NCBI RefSeq assembly: GCF_024623325.1
Contig: NZ_JANJZD010000021.1
Location: 34,055 to 98,054 of the forward strand
Direction of reading: 5' to 3'
DNA: 64,000 bases
DNA from: Acetatifactor muris
Lineage (GTDB): Bacteria > Bacillota > Clostridia > Lachnospirales > Lachnospiraceae
A model generated the notes under the pieces. The model was not told the DNA's origin. It saw only the letters and a list, made by a program, of their open reading frames with translations, and made no database searches. Shown in pieces: positions 1 through 8,450 of this stretch (the stretch's first letter is position 1; each line of letters opens with the position of its first letter). A program made the translations under genes and the position numbers.

Positions 1-922
1 CCTCCCGGTTATGCTGTGCCTGCGGCTGCTGCCTCTGACTCTGGCTCCGGTTCGGTTCCAGCACTTTCGCCATGCGGGAAGATATATCGCCCGCTGCGTC
101 ACGGACTTTGGACAGCTCCCCACGGACTTCCTGCGGCTCCATGCCCTCGAAAAATTCCGGCGCATGGGTGAAATCAAACCCCTGCGTGTCCACGCCATAT
201 TTTTTGCAGAGCAGATAGGACGCACAATAGGCGTGGAAAGCGTCCTCGTTGCGGTCGTAATTCTTATCCCCGTCCGCAAACCCGGCAAGGGCAAGCTCCG
301 GCGTCACGCTCCGGAAGATTTCCTGTGCGCTCATGCCTTTTCGGACATAAATGCAGCTTTCCTCCGGCTCAAACAATGCCCCTTTGTCCTCCGGCATCTG
401 ATCCGGCTCCGCCGCAACAATGGCAACGGGCGGGTTGTTCACCACTGCCCGCACAAGCTGTGCGTCCGTGATTTCCGGCTGCGCCTGCTGTAACCTGTCC
501 CTTGCGTTGGTCTGTGAAATGTCATACACCTTTTTCGCATTGTAATAGGTTCCGGTGCTTCCGTCCTCACGCTCATACTCCTTCCCCGGCTCCATAATCA
601 GGATGGGGTTGTTCCGCTCCTGCCTTTTCACATAGGCTCCCTGATCCCGCCAGTAGCCGTAATCGCCAATCTTCTGCGCCTCCGGCTTCTGCGCCATAAT
701 CAGCAGGGCATTGTTGGCGGTGTAGCGGTCAAAGCGGCTCTGCACGTCAAGGTACTGTTGAAACGCCTGCCCGTCCGTGGCCACCGCCGCCGTCATCTGC
801 TCCGACATTTCATAACAGCGGCTCCGGTTGTTTTTGCTCTCTGCGATAAATGCCGCCACCCGGTCATCCTGCGGCACGGCGGATACATTCAGTAAAGAAT
901 CAAGGCTGAAATTGTTGTCCAT
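1..922 (-). CDS. ArdC-like ssDNA-binding protein, 3' end outside window
   Basis: The frame opens at 922 behind a GAGAGG ribosome site and runs off the left edge, so about 307 residues are visible. Residues about 70-140 carry the ArdC/LtrC-type pattern (RFDRYTANNALLIMAQ, then GYWRDQGAYVKR) that in anti-restriction proteins binds single-stranded DNA. The C-terminal half resembles the metallopeptidase half of ArdC, but the place where HExxH is expected reads ELALA, so it is probably not an active protease. It lies downstream of pcfB and the relaxase in the mobilisation operon, which suits a role in protecting or handling the incoming transfer strand. The family is inferred from motifs only. Confidence 0.6.
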   Translation of the reverse strand, partial: MDNNFSLDSLLNVSAVPQDDRVAAFIAESKNNRSRCYEMSEQMTAAVATDGQAFQQYLDVQSRFDRYTANNALLIMAQKPEAQKIGDYGYWRDQGAYVKRQERNNPILIMEPGKEYEREDGSTGTYYNAKKVYDISQTNARDRLQQAQPEITDAQLVRAVVNNPPVAIVAAEPDQMPEDKGALFEPEESCIYVRKGMSAQEIFRSVTPELALAGFADGDKNYDRNEDAFHAYCASYLLCKKYGVDTQGFDFTHAPEFFEGMEPQEVRGELSKVRDAAGDISSRMAKVLEPNRSQSQRQQPQAQHNRE

Positions 923-927
923 ACATC

Positions 928-1857
928 TTACCTCTCTTTCGATTTTTTCGGTTTTGTTTTTGTCTGCGGCTGTCTATGCTGCAATGGCTTCTGGTTTTTC
1001 GCTTTGGTGTCCTTTGCAGGCTCGCTCCGGCTCCCTGCCTCCGCTTCTTTCTTCCTCGCTGCCTGAATCTCTTTCAGCTCCTCCCGCACGGACGGTTTCT
1101 CCGGCGTGGCTGGCTGGTACAGCTTAGAAGTACCCTCTGCGGTTGTCCTTTGCTTCTTTAAGGTAGGCTCGGACTGACGGGATTTCGCAGTCTTGCCCAA
1201 AGAGGGGTTTTTCTGCTGCCCCTCCTCTTTCTGCGTGGGGCTGCCTAAAAGCTCGTCTACCAGCAAATCTTCCTGTGACTTCCCCGGCCTGTCCTTCTCC
1301 GGCTCTGGCTGTGCCTGCGGCTTTCCCGGTGACGGTTTCTCCGGTGGTGTTTTTTCCGGTGACGCTTTCTCTTTTGGCGGCTCTTTTGTTTTCTCCTTTC
1401 CGGGAGCCGCCTTTTTCTCCTTCGCCTGCGATTTTTCTTCCCTCGACTTCTGGATTTCCGTCTTAATCTGTGCCGCCTCTGTGACGGACGCAAACTTGAA
1501 ACGTTCCACGATACGGTTGATGCGGGGCGCATCTTCCTCCTTCACCATAATGTCCACCATCCCGTCGCTGCTCCCTTTGGGATCACGGACGGCGCAGTAG
1601 AGGATTCCGTACCGCTTCGCCTCCTGCACAAATTTCTTCAGGTCGCTTTCCTTTACGGAAAATACGGTGAGCGGTTTCCCGGAGCGCACTAAGGTTTCCA
1701 GCCTTATCCTGCCTCTGGTCTTTTTCTGCTCCTTTAAGATGGCGTATAAAAGCACTGCAAGCTGCTTTGCCCCCTCGCCGGAGATTTTTAAGGCCGCTTC
1801 CCCCACTTCCATCGACATACGCACCACCTGGTCAGCGGCTTCGCCTGATGTGTTCAT
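928..1857 (-). CDS. pcfB: PcfB family protein (DUF3801)
   Basis: A 309-residue protein. The start at 1857 (MNTSGEAADQ) is chosen over upstream codons because GGAGGG sits just before it. Residues 1-130 match the PcfB/DUF3801 pattern: a helical start, then RIRLETLVRSGKPLTVFSV and a region on fine discrimination of residues and positions ending near INRIVERF. The C-terminal half is low-complexity and rich in Lys, Pro, Glu and Gln. PcfB-type proteins belong to the DNA-processing set of conjugative plasmids such as pCF10 and act with the relaxosome. The gene overlaps the relaxase 3' end by 26 bases, so the two are likely translated together. Confidence 0.75.
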   Translation of the reverse strand: MNTSGEAADQVVRMSMEVGEAALKISGEGAKQLAVLLYAILKEQKKTRGRIRLETLVRSGKPLTVFSVKESDLKKFVQEAKRYGILYCAVRDPKGSSDGMVDIMVKEEDAPRINRIVERFKFASVTEAAQIKTEIQKSREEKSQAKEKKAAPGKEKTKEPPKEKASPEKTPPEKPSPGKPQAQPEPEKDRPGKSQEDLLVDELLGSPTQKEEGQQKNPSLGKTAKSRQSEPTLKKQRTTAEGTSKLYQPATPEKPSVREELKEIQAARKKEAEAGSRSEPAKDTKAKNQKPLQHRQPQTKTKPKKSKER

Positions 1858-3313
1858 GGATTGTTCCCTCCTTTTCCGTGTGGGCGTTCTTTTCCTCCAC
1901 ACTATTTTCCTGCCGCACGGTTTCTAATTTTTCTTTCATTGCGCCGGAACGTGCGGCTATCCCGTCGCAGAGTCCCACCTCCTTTCGCAGTTCCCCGATC
2001 TGCTTTGTCAGGGCGGAGATTTCTGTTTTTACCTCTGACAGCTTTTCGCTGTCTTTGACGCTGCGGCTCTGATACCGCAGGTGTTTCCTTCTGTCCGCAA
2101 GCTCCGCCATCTTCCCCTGCAACTCTTCCTTCAATGAAAAAAGCTGCTCCGTGGTATCTATGCGATAATGGCAGAGCAGCCTTGTTTCCTTTGCAATCTT
2201 ATCCAGTTTTATCAAGTCCTCCCGGAACATCATGTGTACCTGCTTCGGACTTTTTGGCGGTCGGTTCTTCGGTAATATCCCCAACAGATAGCAGTAATGC
2301 AGGTACAGGCCACGGAGTCCGCCGATTTTCCTTGCCTTTTGTATATTCCCATGCACTTTTATGACATAGGTTTTCTTCTCTGGCAGCATGGCAGGCGGCG
2401 CAGGCTTTTCTATCTTCTGCGTGAGTATCCGCCTGCGGATGGAATCTAAAGTGTATTCCTCCCCTAAGTTCCTCGCCAGCTTCATCCCCCGTTCCCTGCC
2501 CTCCGCCCGTACCGTGACGTCCTTCCCGAATTTGATGGAATAGCCTTTCTCTTTCAGGTAATGAAAAAACTGCTTTTCCGTCCTCGCCTTTGCAATGGCT
2601 TCGTCCACGTCCGCCTTTATCATCCCCAAATAGGTCGGCCTGCCCTCCTGCTCTGCCCGCCACTCCCCATAATGTTTTGCTTTCTGCTTTGGGTTCTCTA
2701 TGACGGACAATCCATATTCCCGGCATAACCTGTCGGAAGCGTTACGCATATCCCGGTAGTCCTGCTTGCTTCGGTGATAGCGCAGGCCGTCCGCAAAGGA
2801 AACGGAGTTCACTACGAAATGGTTGTGCAGGTGGTGCGCCTTATCTAAGTGGGTAGCGACTATCACCTGAAAGCGGCTCCCCCACAATTCCTCCGCCAGC
2901 TTCACGCCAATCTCATGCGCCATCGCCGGGGTACATTCCCCCGGTGCAAAGGACTGGTAGCCGTGGAACGCCATAATGCCCTCGTCCTTCCCGTACCGCT
3001 TTTTGACCGCCATCATTTCTGACCGGGCGGTGGTCGGGGCGCAGTTGACGCCGGACACATACTGCTCCATGACCTTCTCGTTTTCATCATCTATGACATC
3101 CTCCGCTGCCTCTGGTTTCCCCCTCTGTCTGGTCTTTTCCGCATTGACCGCATAGGCGATGACGTCGGACAGCCCCTGCGTTTCTGTTTCCTCCATGCCG
3201 GACAGCTCCGGCAGCTTTGCGATTTCCGGGCTTTTTGTCTTATCCGGGTTCTGCACATAGATGACGACTTTCCCCAGCCACCCTTTGACGCTCCAGATAG
3301 ATGTTGCTGCCAT
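1832..3313 (-). CDS. MOBP-type relaxase (VirD2-like mobilisation nuclease)
   Basis: A 493-residue relaxase. Residues 153-170 hold the metal-binding histidines of motif III (ATHLDKAHHLHNHFVV, H161/H163/H165). Near residue 85 the tyrosine-bearing YVSGVNC segment fits the usual N-terminal catalytic region. The rest is a basic, helical C-terminal domain. Relaxases of this family nick oriT and pilot the strand through the type IV channel. The start codon overlaps the mobC stop (TAATG) and the 3' end overlaps pcfB, so mobC-relaxase-pcfB form one translationally coupled unit. Length and order agree with Firmicute ICEs. Confidence 0.9.
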   Translation of the reverse strand: MAATSIWSVKGWLGKVVIYVQNPDKTKSPEIAKLPELSGMEETETQGLSDVIAYAVNAEKTRQRGKPEAAEDVIDDENEKVMEQYVSGVNCAPTTARSEMMAVKKRYGKDEGIMAFHGYQSFAPGECTPAMAHEIGVKLAEELWGSRFQVIVATHLDKAHHLHNHFVVNSVSFADGLRYHRSKQDYRDMRNASDRLCREYGLSVIENPKQKAKHYGEWRAEQEGRPTYLGMIKADVDEAIAKARTEKQFFHYLKEKGYSIKFGKDVTVRAEGRERGMKLARNLGEEYTLDSIRRRILTQKIEKPAPPAMLPEKKTYVIKVHGNIQKARKIGGLRGLYLHYCYLLGILPKNRPPKSPKQVHMMFREDLIKLDKIAKETRLLCHYRIDTTEQLFSLKEELQGKMAELADRRKHLRYQSRSVKDSEKLSEVKTEISALTKQIGELRKEVGLCDGIAARSGAMKEKLETVRQENSVEEKNAHTEKEGTIHEHIRRSR

Positions 3314-3642
3314 TACCCCGTCTTTTCCGGCAGGATGACCGCCTCGGTAATCAGCCTGACCGCTTCGTCAAACTTCCTCATGTCTCTGTCATACCTCTGC
3401 ACGTCAATCACGTTCAGCGTGTGCGCCTTCTGTGCGATCTGGTTTAAGTTGTTCCCTATCTTATGCAGCTCCCGCATCATGGAATAATAGTCGGGCGGCG
3501 GTGCGTCCCTCGGCGTCTTTCCCATGATTGCCTGACGCACATAGGCTTCCTGGCTGATTCCGCTTTTCTTTACCCGCTCCCTGAATGCGTCCGCCTCCTC
3601 CTTATTCAAACGGAACAGAAACGGGACGTCCCTCTTTCTCAT
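3313..3642 (-). CDS. mobC: MobC relaxosome accessory protein
   Basis: A 109-residue protein with an N-terminal ribbon-helix-helix (FLFRLNKEEADAFRERVKKS, then GISQEAYVRQAIMG) and the C-terminal MobC signature MRELHKIGNNLNQIAQKAH. MobC binds oriT and helps the relaxase open it. It sits directly upstream of the relaxase with a one-base stop/start overlap and downstream of a tiny membrane protein with an ATGA overlap. A candidate oriT lies about 200 bases upstream. Confidence 0.9.
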   Translation of the reverse strand: MRKRDVPFLFRLNKEEADAFRERVKKSGISQEAYVRQAIMGKTPRDAPPPDYYSMMRELHKIGNNLNQIAQKAHTLNVIDVQRYDRDMRKFDEAVRLITEAVILPEKTG

Positions 3643-3749
3643 CTGCCTACCTCCGTATCTCCCCCGTGCAGGCGGTTAATCTGCAACAGGCACATCATCA
3701 CCACGCCCACAATGCCGCCTACAAAAGTTCCACTCAAAAATGCCAACAT
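3639..3749 (-). CDS. Small membrane protein, DUF3789-like (36 aa)
   Basis: A 36-codon frame (MLAFLSGTFVGGIVGVVMMC...) with one glycine-rich transmembrane helix followed by a short polar tail. Its TGA overlaps the mobC ATG, indicating coupling. Tiny proteins of this kind (DUF3789) are regularly found just before mobC in Tn1549-like ICEs. Their function is unknown. The assignment rests on the sequence pattern and the position. Confidence 0.65.
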   Translation of the reverse strand: MLAFLSGTFVGGIVGVVMMCLLQINRLHGGDTEVGR

Positions 3750-3799
3750 ACTGCTCCACTCACCTTTCCGTCATGGTGCGCTGTCACCATGCAACTTGT

Positions 3800-3900
3800 C
3801 ATATCTGGCAGAACCTCCCGGCTCCGCTAAAAAGGGGTATTAGGGGATTTTCCCCTAACAAGCTGCCTTCGGGTTGCCGCATGGCAATCCAAAGGCGTTG
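3800..3900. other. Candidate origin of transfer (oriT)
   Basis: The non-coding gap upstream of mobC holds a perfect inverted repeat with 8-base arms, TTAGGGGA at 3840-3847 and TCCCCTAA at 3851-3858, flanked by another GGGG run. Relaxase recognition sites usually lie next to mobC and contain such a repeat close to the nick. The nick position cannot be read from sequence alone. It could instead be a weak terminator of the small operon on its right. Confidence 0.4.
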
Positions 3901-3917
3901 CTTGCTGGTATTGTGTA

Positions 3918-4403
3918 TCACCCCTGCGGCTGCGTACCGCCTTTTGTTTTGGTATCATTACCCGCCGAAAACAGATGCTTCCCCGGCTGCTGCTCCTTAA
4001 TCGGATGGGTGCAGCACGCACATTCCGGACAGCAATGCCCACACTCTATGCACTCCTGCCCACAGTCCCCGGACTCCTTCGCCTCACACCTGCCGCACAC
4101 TTTGCAATGGTTCACGCACTCCTGACAGCGGTTTTCCGGATCATCCCGCATACATTTCCCATCCATCGGGCAGGAATACGGGCATTTTGCACATCCCTCC
4201 GGGTATGCGTTACAGCCGCTTTCTTTTACATCCGCCGCTTTCGCAAGGACGGAAATATCCGTCACGTCCCGGTTGGAAAAATCTAAGAGATTGGTTTCGC
4301 TGTATATCTTTTCCACCATCTGTGCGGCGGCTTCCGCACTCTCCGCTGAGATTTTCACCCTCTTTTCCGAGATGGCAACCAGCGTCATTTCATACTGCCT
4401 CAT
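3918..4403 (-). CDS. Cysteine-rich protein with PcfM-like N-terminus
   Basis: A 161-residue protein; the start at 4403 (MRQYEMTL) follows a GGAGG site. The first 60 residues resemble the DpnD/PcfM fold encoded just upstream (YEMTLVAISEKRVKISAES). The next 80 residues are crowded with cysteines in CxxC and CxxxC spacings (CAKCPYSC, CKVCGRC, CIECGHCCPECACC), suggesting several zinc sites or iron-sulfur clusters. The tail is polar. It lies between the mob module and a second PcfM gene. Function is unknown; metal binding is an inference from the cysteine pattern. Confidence 0.6.
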   Translation of the reverse strand: MRQYEMTLVAISEKRVKISAESAEAAAQMVEKIYSETNLLDFSNRDVTDISVLAKAADVKESGCNAYPEGCAKCPYSCPMDGKCMRDDPENRCQECVNHCKVCGRCEAKESGDCGQECIECGHCCPECACCTHPIKEQQPGKHLFSAGNDTKTKGGTQPQG

Positions 4404-4420
4404 GGCAAACGCCTCCTTTC

Positions 4421-4615
4421 CTACCGCCCTATGCCTTTGTCCCGGACGCACTCTTTCGCCTTAAAATCAGCCCCCACAAAATGGTCTGCGTCCAGAATAT
4501 ACTGGCTTCTGTTCCAGTTATCCTCTGCTGTCTGCTCCGCTTCCGCAAGGCTCTCCGCCTCAATGGGTACAGTCATTTGCAGGGTTTCCGTTATTGTTAC
4601 GTCATACGTTTTCAT
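4421..4615 (-). CDS. DpnD/PcfM family protein
   Basis: A 64-residue protein with the family pattern: a beta-strand start (YDVTITETLQMTVPIEAES), a helix rich in Ala and Glu, and the closing motif YILDADHFVGADFKA. PcfM-type proteins occur in conjugative plasmids and ICEs; their biochemical role is not established. The start overlaps the stop of the upstream toprim gene. A related gene is carried by the nested element at 19289-19465. Confidence 0.75.
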   Translation of the reverse strand: MKTYDVTITETLQMTVPIEAESLAEAEQTAEDNWNRSQYILDADHFVGADFKAKECVRDKGIGR

Positions 4616-5583
4616 CTCTCATGGCTCCTTCCGTGATTCTTTTTTACCCGCTCCGTTATCCCGATTCCTAACCGGATACAGAGGAAATCATTGCAGTCCT
4701 TGCCCTTTGGCGGCGGCTTATCCCGTGTCCGATACTGTTTCGGAAGCACGGTCTTGATCGCCTCTGACGCCAGCCTGCCCGCCCGGTCATTGTCCAGGTG
4801 CAGCTCCACTTCTTCAACCTCCGGGTACTCTTTTAAAAATCGTGTGAGTGCTGCCGGAACCTTGCTGCGCCCGATTTCCTTTGCTGGCTGGTACACTCCC
4901 GCAAGGGATAGAAGATGTTCCGCCCTCCAGTCCTGGTCGTCCATTTTTTGCAGGGTGGCATAGGATAGCAGGTCGATGGCGGATTCAAACAGGTGGACTT
5001 TTATGCTGTTTCCCTCTGCCGGGATAGAAAAGGAATAGTTTTTGTCGCTCCCGTTTGCGTCCCCGATAAAGTCCGTCCCGATTCCACGCAGGGCGGCATA
5101 CCGGGGTTTTCCTCCCTTGTCCATGCCCACAAATACAGCGTTGTGGTAGTTCTCGCTCTCAAAAACCATCCCTCTTTGCAGACAGAATCCAATGATGTCC
5201 GTGTCAATCCCACGCCTGTTCAGATAGGAAACAACCTGCGTCTGGTAGCGGTTTGGTTTGGGTAAAAGCAGTTTCTTTTCTGTTGTCTTTTCGGCTGGTA
5301 GGGAAACAGGCGGCGCAATCGCCGCCTGCCCTGCAATCGTCTGTACCGCCTCCATAAAGGTATAGTCCCTGACTTTTATCAGGTAATCAACCGCTGACCT
5401 GCCCCCGATCCCACGGCTCCACCACATCCATTTCCCGTTGGAAATTTTCAGGCTGTCATGGGTTTTCGTGGTATAGGTGTTGCCCGAAAAATGCACAAGC
5501 TCATAAGGCTCATAGTTTTTCAAATACGTCAACAAGTCCATCCGCTTTGCCTCCTGCACGACTTCCGGTGCGATATATGGCAT
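4612..5583 (-). CDS. DUF3991 and toprim domain protein (primase-like)
   Basis: A 323-residue protein. The start at 5583 (MPYIAPEVVQEAK) is chosen because AGGAAAGGAG lies just upstream. Residues 1-90 are the CHC2-like/DUF3991 region (MDLLTYLKNYEPYEL, then WWSRGIGGRSAVDYL). The C-terminal half is a toprim fold with an acidic FESAIDLLSY motif and LDNDRAGR. Such proteins are common in mobilisation regions and are thought to act as primase or relaxase-associated proteins at complementary-strand synthesis. It is followed by PcfM with a four-base overlap, and a terminator-like hairpin separates it from the gene upstream. Confidence 0.8.
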   Translation of the reverse strand: MPYIAPEVVQEAKRMDLLTYLKNYEPYELVHFSGNTYTTKTHDSLKISNGKWMWWSRGIGGRSAVDYLIKVRDYTFMEAVQTIAGQAAIAPPVSLPAEKTTEKKLLLPKPNRYQTQVVSYLNRRGIDTDIIGFCLQRGMVFESENYHNAVFVGMDKGGKPRYAALRGIGTDFIGDANGSDKNYSFSIPAEGNSIKVHLFESAIDLLSYATLQKMDDQDWRAEHLLSLAGVYQPAKEIGRSKVPAALTRFLKEYPEVEEVELHLDNDRAGRLASEAIKTVLPKQYRTRDKPPPKGKDCNDFLCIRLGIGITERVKKNHGRSHER

Positions 5584-5649
5584 AAATTTCAGCTCCTTTC
5601 CTGCCCGTGATTGGATATTTGCAAATGAATTTAAGAATATCCGGGCATA

Positions 5650-5695
5650 AAAATAGCCGGACAATCTTCATTTCTGAAAACCATCCGGCTATGTA
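5650..5695 (-). terminator. Rho-independent terminator
   Basis: Inverted arms ATAGCCGGA (5653-5661) and TCCGGCTAT (5684-5692) are followed on the minus strand by a T-rich stretch. It lies between the small gene ending at 5701 and the toprim gene start at 5583, so it may also act as an attenuator for the downstream operon. Confidence 0.6.
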
Positions 5696-5700
5696 ACTGC

Positions 5701-6066
5701 TCATATTTCCTCCAACGCCCGCAACAATTTGAAAATATGGCTACACCCTAAAAGGTACATCTGTATGCTTTCTGCCCTTGCCTTATCATACTCCAACGTG
5801 AAAAATCTGGACAGTGCCTTTGTTTCCCTTGCGGTCAGTTCCATCGGTTCATCCACACCCCCGTCATCCGTCAGCTTTGAAATAAAATCGTGCTTATCAA
5901 GTATCTTGTACCGTTCTTCTGTAATCCTGCTGTATGATACGGAGCTTCTCAATGCCTCCTCACACAATATATCAACCTCCTCTATGATGTCGCTGAACCA
6001 TTTGGGCAGGTTATAAATGTCTATATTTTTTATGTCCATGATAGTTGCGCCTTTTGCATTTCCCAT
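5701..6066 (-). CDS. Hypothetical ICE protein (121 aa)
   Basis: The start at 6066 is supported by GGGAGGG nine bases upstream. The protein is soluble, acidic and mostly helical, with no transmembrane segment and no motif that I recognise (segments such as LPKWFSDIIEEVDILCEEAL and ELTARETKALSRFF). It lies between the end of the giant helicase gene and the toprim gene, a position often filled by small conserved ICE proteins. No function can be assigned. Confidence 0.55.
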   Translation of the reverse strand: MGNAKGATIMDIKNIDIYNLPKWFSDIIEEVDILCEEALRSSVSYSRITEERYKILDKHDFISKLTDDGGVDEPMELTARETKALSRFFTLEYDKARAESIQMYLLGCSHIFKLLRALEEI

Positions 6067-6086
6067 AATCTTTATCCCTCCCTGAA

Positions 6087-6305
6087 TCAGTTATGCTCCT
6101 TGTCATACTCAAAGAAAATCCTCGCTCCTTTCTTTGTCCGGGCTATGTCTGAAATTGTGTTCTGGAAAAAGCCCTCATTTTCCTCAATTACCCTTTGAAT
6201 CTTTTCATCCTCTATCAAATCTATCACCGCCTTTCCGTTTTTTTCCAGAGGAATATAGCAGGAAATGGCAGGGAAATCCAGTGTGCGATTTTTCTTTTTA
6301 CACAT
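6087..6305 (-). CDS. Hypothetical ICE protein (72 aa)
   Basis: A 72-residue frame starting MCKKKNRTLDFPAI, with an AAAAGGGAAGG ribosome site. A longer GTG-initiated version overlapping the helicase stop is possible. It is a mixed alpha/beta protein without recognised motif and lies directly downstream of the helicase gene. Likely co-transcribed with it when that gene is intact. Confidence 0.5.
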   Translation of the reverse strand: MCKKKNRTLDFPAISCYIPLEKNGKAVIDLIEDEKIQRVIEENEGFFQNTISDIARTKKGARIFFEYDKEHN

Positions 6306-6361
6306 TTGCCTTCCCTTTTCCCCGCTATGTAAACGGTACTGGTTGCCCAATACCGCTTTTT

Positions 6362-8113
6362 TCACCGTTCCCGGTCTTTGCTGCCTTTCTCCGGCTCCGT
6401 TTCTTCTTCCTCTGGCTCAACGTCCAGCACGATATTTTCTTTCTTGTCCATATCAAGCAGGGCATTTAACTCCCCCAGCCGGGCAGTCTTTTCTGCTAAT
6501 TCCTGCTCTTTGGGGAACTCTTTGACTGCCTCTATCTTTGCATTTTCAAGCTGCGCTTTTAAAGTTTCCAGATGTTCCTCACACCGGGAGAGGTTATCGC
6601 CAAACTTCTCTATCTCATTATCCAGACGGGTAATGTTCCCGTGAATGTCCGTCCCCAACGTCACATGGTACGCCCGTTTCCCTTGCAGGGTGATGACAAA
6701 ATCCTTGCTGAAGGTGCTGTAAGAAAGCTCCATCGCAAGCCCACGGTAGGCTCCCAACGGAACCGGATCGGGGGAAGTCATGGCTTTGCAGGCCGCAATA
6801 ATCGCCTGCCCCGCCTCCTTTTTCTCCCCATAGGTCATACCGTTTATCTGCATAGGTGGGAACGTGTCCCGGTCTGGCGGCGTGTGCGCCTTCACCTGCT
6901 CGATGTCCTGCTGGTACTCCACAATCCACTGGCTCTGCCTTTTTATCTCCATCGGATAGTATTTCGTCACCTTATCCTCCATTTCGTAACGCTGGCTTAA
7001 AAAACTCTGCTTTAAGAGTTGCAGCTTTGACACCTGGATGTCTAAGTCCATCTTTTCCTTAATATATGGGTTCCCGGTGGCAAGGGCTTTGATTTCCGCA
7101 TAGGATAAAGCTACCTCGTCAATGTCCTCGATGGTGCGTGCCGGACTTTTGGACGTCATGATCTGGCTGATAAATTTCTGCTTGTTCTCAATCATCTGGT
7201 ACATATAAGCGTCAAATGTCCCCTCGGTCACATACCGCACGATAAATACTTTCTTGTTCTGGTTGCCCTGTCGGATGGTTCGACCGCCCCTTTGTTCCAA
7301 ATCTCTCGGCCTCCACGGGCAGTCTAAATCGTGGCTGGCAATGATTAAATTCTGGACGTTCGTGCCTGCGCCCATCTTAAACGTGCTGCCCATTAGGATG
7401 CGGACGGCTCCCCTGCGTACCTTTGAGAATAACTCTTTTTTCCTCACCTCCGTGTTGGCGTCATGGATAAATTCTATCTCCTGCGGCGGGATTCCTTTCG
7501 TAATCAGCTTATCCCGCACGTCATTGTAGACGCTGAATGTCCCGTCATTCTTCGGTGTGGAGAGGTCGCAGAACAATAGCTGTGTTAATTTCTGCTCCTT
7601 CCCCTCCTCCCAAAAGCGGTAGACTTCGTTGACGCAGGCATTGACCTTGCTCTCCGGCTCGTCCGGCAGCATTTCATTCGTAAGCCGCTGGTCTAACGCC
7701 AGCTTGCGCCCGTCATTGGTAATCAGCAGCATATTGTCCTGCATGGGGTTTACCATGCCGTTTCGCACACGCTCCGCCCGTTCCCCCAACGTCTGTACCA
7801 TATCCTTTTGTATCTCGCTGGGCTTTACTGCCACCACCTTGTATTCCGCTTCCGGCACGGGCAGGTTCAGCATATCGGCGGTCTGGATGTCCGCCACCTC
7901 CCGGAACATCATCATAAGCTCCGGCAGGTTGTAGAACCGTGCAAACCTCGTTTTCATCCGGTAGCCGCTGCCCTCCGGCGCAAGCTCTATGGCGGAAACG
8001 GTTTCCCCGAAGGTGGACGCCCATGCGTCAAAATGCTGCAAATGGTTCCGCACAAGGGTGTTGTACTGCAAATACCTCTGCATGGTGTAAAGCTCCACCA
8101 TTGAGTTGCTCAC
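6362..8113 (-). CDS. SNF2-type helicase, C-terminal part (split by insertion)
   Basis: The 3' third of the giant methylase/helicase gene. It opens with the end of motif III (ATGTPVSNSMVELY), continues with helicase motifs IV-VI (a GTNVQNL segment, then LEQRGGRTIRQGNQN), and ends in a long helical, acidic tail. Motifs I and II are missing: they are encoded at 47277-53867 on the other side of a 39.2 kb insertion. A GTG at 8113 could start a truncated protein, but an in-frame stop lies a few codons before the junction and no good ribosome site is seen. It is therefore probably silent until the insert excises. On joining, the frame reads through without change. Confidence 0.85.
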   Translation of the reverse strand: MSNSMVELYTMQRYLQYNTLVRNHLQHFDAWASTFGETVSAIELAPEGSGYRMKTRFARFYNLPELMMMFREVADIQTADMLNLPVPEAEYKVVAVKPSEIQKDMVQTLGERAERVRNGMVNPMQDNMLLITNDGRKLALDQRLTNEMLPDEPESKVNACVNEVYRFWEEGKEQKLTQLLFCDLSTPKNDGTFSVYNDVRDKLITKGIPPQEIEFIHDANTEVRKKELFSKVRRGAVRILMGSTFKMGAGTNVQNLIIASHDLDCPWRPRDLEQRGGRTIRQGNQNKKVFIVRYVTEGTFDAYMYQMIENKQKFISQIMTSKSPARTIEDIDEVALSYAEIKALATGNPYIKEKMDLDIQVSKLQLLKQSFLSQRYEMEDKVTKYYPMEIKRQSQWIVEYQQDIEQVKAHTPPDRDTFPPMQINGMTYGEKKEAGQAIIAACKAMTSPDPVPLGAYRGLAMELSYSTFSKDFVITLQGKRAYHVTLGTDIHGNITRLDNEIEKFGDNLSRCEEHLETLKAQLENAKIEAVKEFPKEQELAEKTARLGELNALLDMDKKENIVLDVEPEEEETEPEKGSKDRER

Positions 8114-8117
8114 GGGG

Positions 8118-8142
8118 GTTCCGGTGGCTACACCTTATACAT
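8118..8142. other. attL of the nested element
   Basis: The shared core GTTCCGGTGGC occupies 8118-8128; host helicase sequence lies to the left. Element sequence to the right begins TACACCTTATACAT (8129-8142), which is nearly the reverse complement of the arm just inside the right end. The predicted crossover dinucleotide is GT at 8118-8119. Confidence 0.8.
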
Positions 8143-8450
8143 TACAGAAAATGCCGAAAAATACCCCTGTGCTTCAACATGAAATAGGCTCAAATGGATG
8201 TATTCGATACACAATTCGGAAACAAATAAAACAATTATCTGGATGGGAACCTTTTGCCCCCAGCATCATGACATATATTTGGGAAAAATTCGTCAGATTT
8301 AACGTTTACAACTCGCTCTGGGATTGCAAGCAAAAGGCTGAAAAATTATACTCCTTTAGTATCAAGATGGTTTCCCACCAGCCACATAATAATTTCCCAG
8401 AGTTCTATACTTCATGTTATTCACACATCCTAGTTCAACGCAGCATTAGA
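8129..8450. other. Non-coding left end of the nested element
   Basis: About 320 bases between attL and the VirD4-like gene. A plus-strand frame crosses it but has no ribosome site, no recognisable composition and runs into the antisense of the VirD4 gene, so I do not call it. No transfer RNA, hairpin array or repeat is visible beyond the att arm. Confidence 0.5.
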
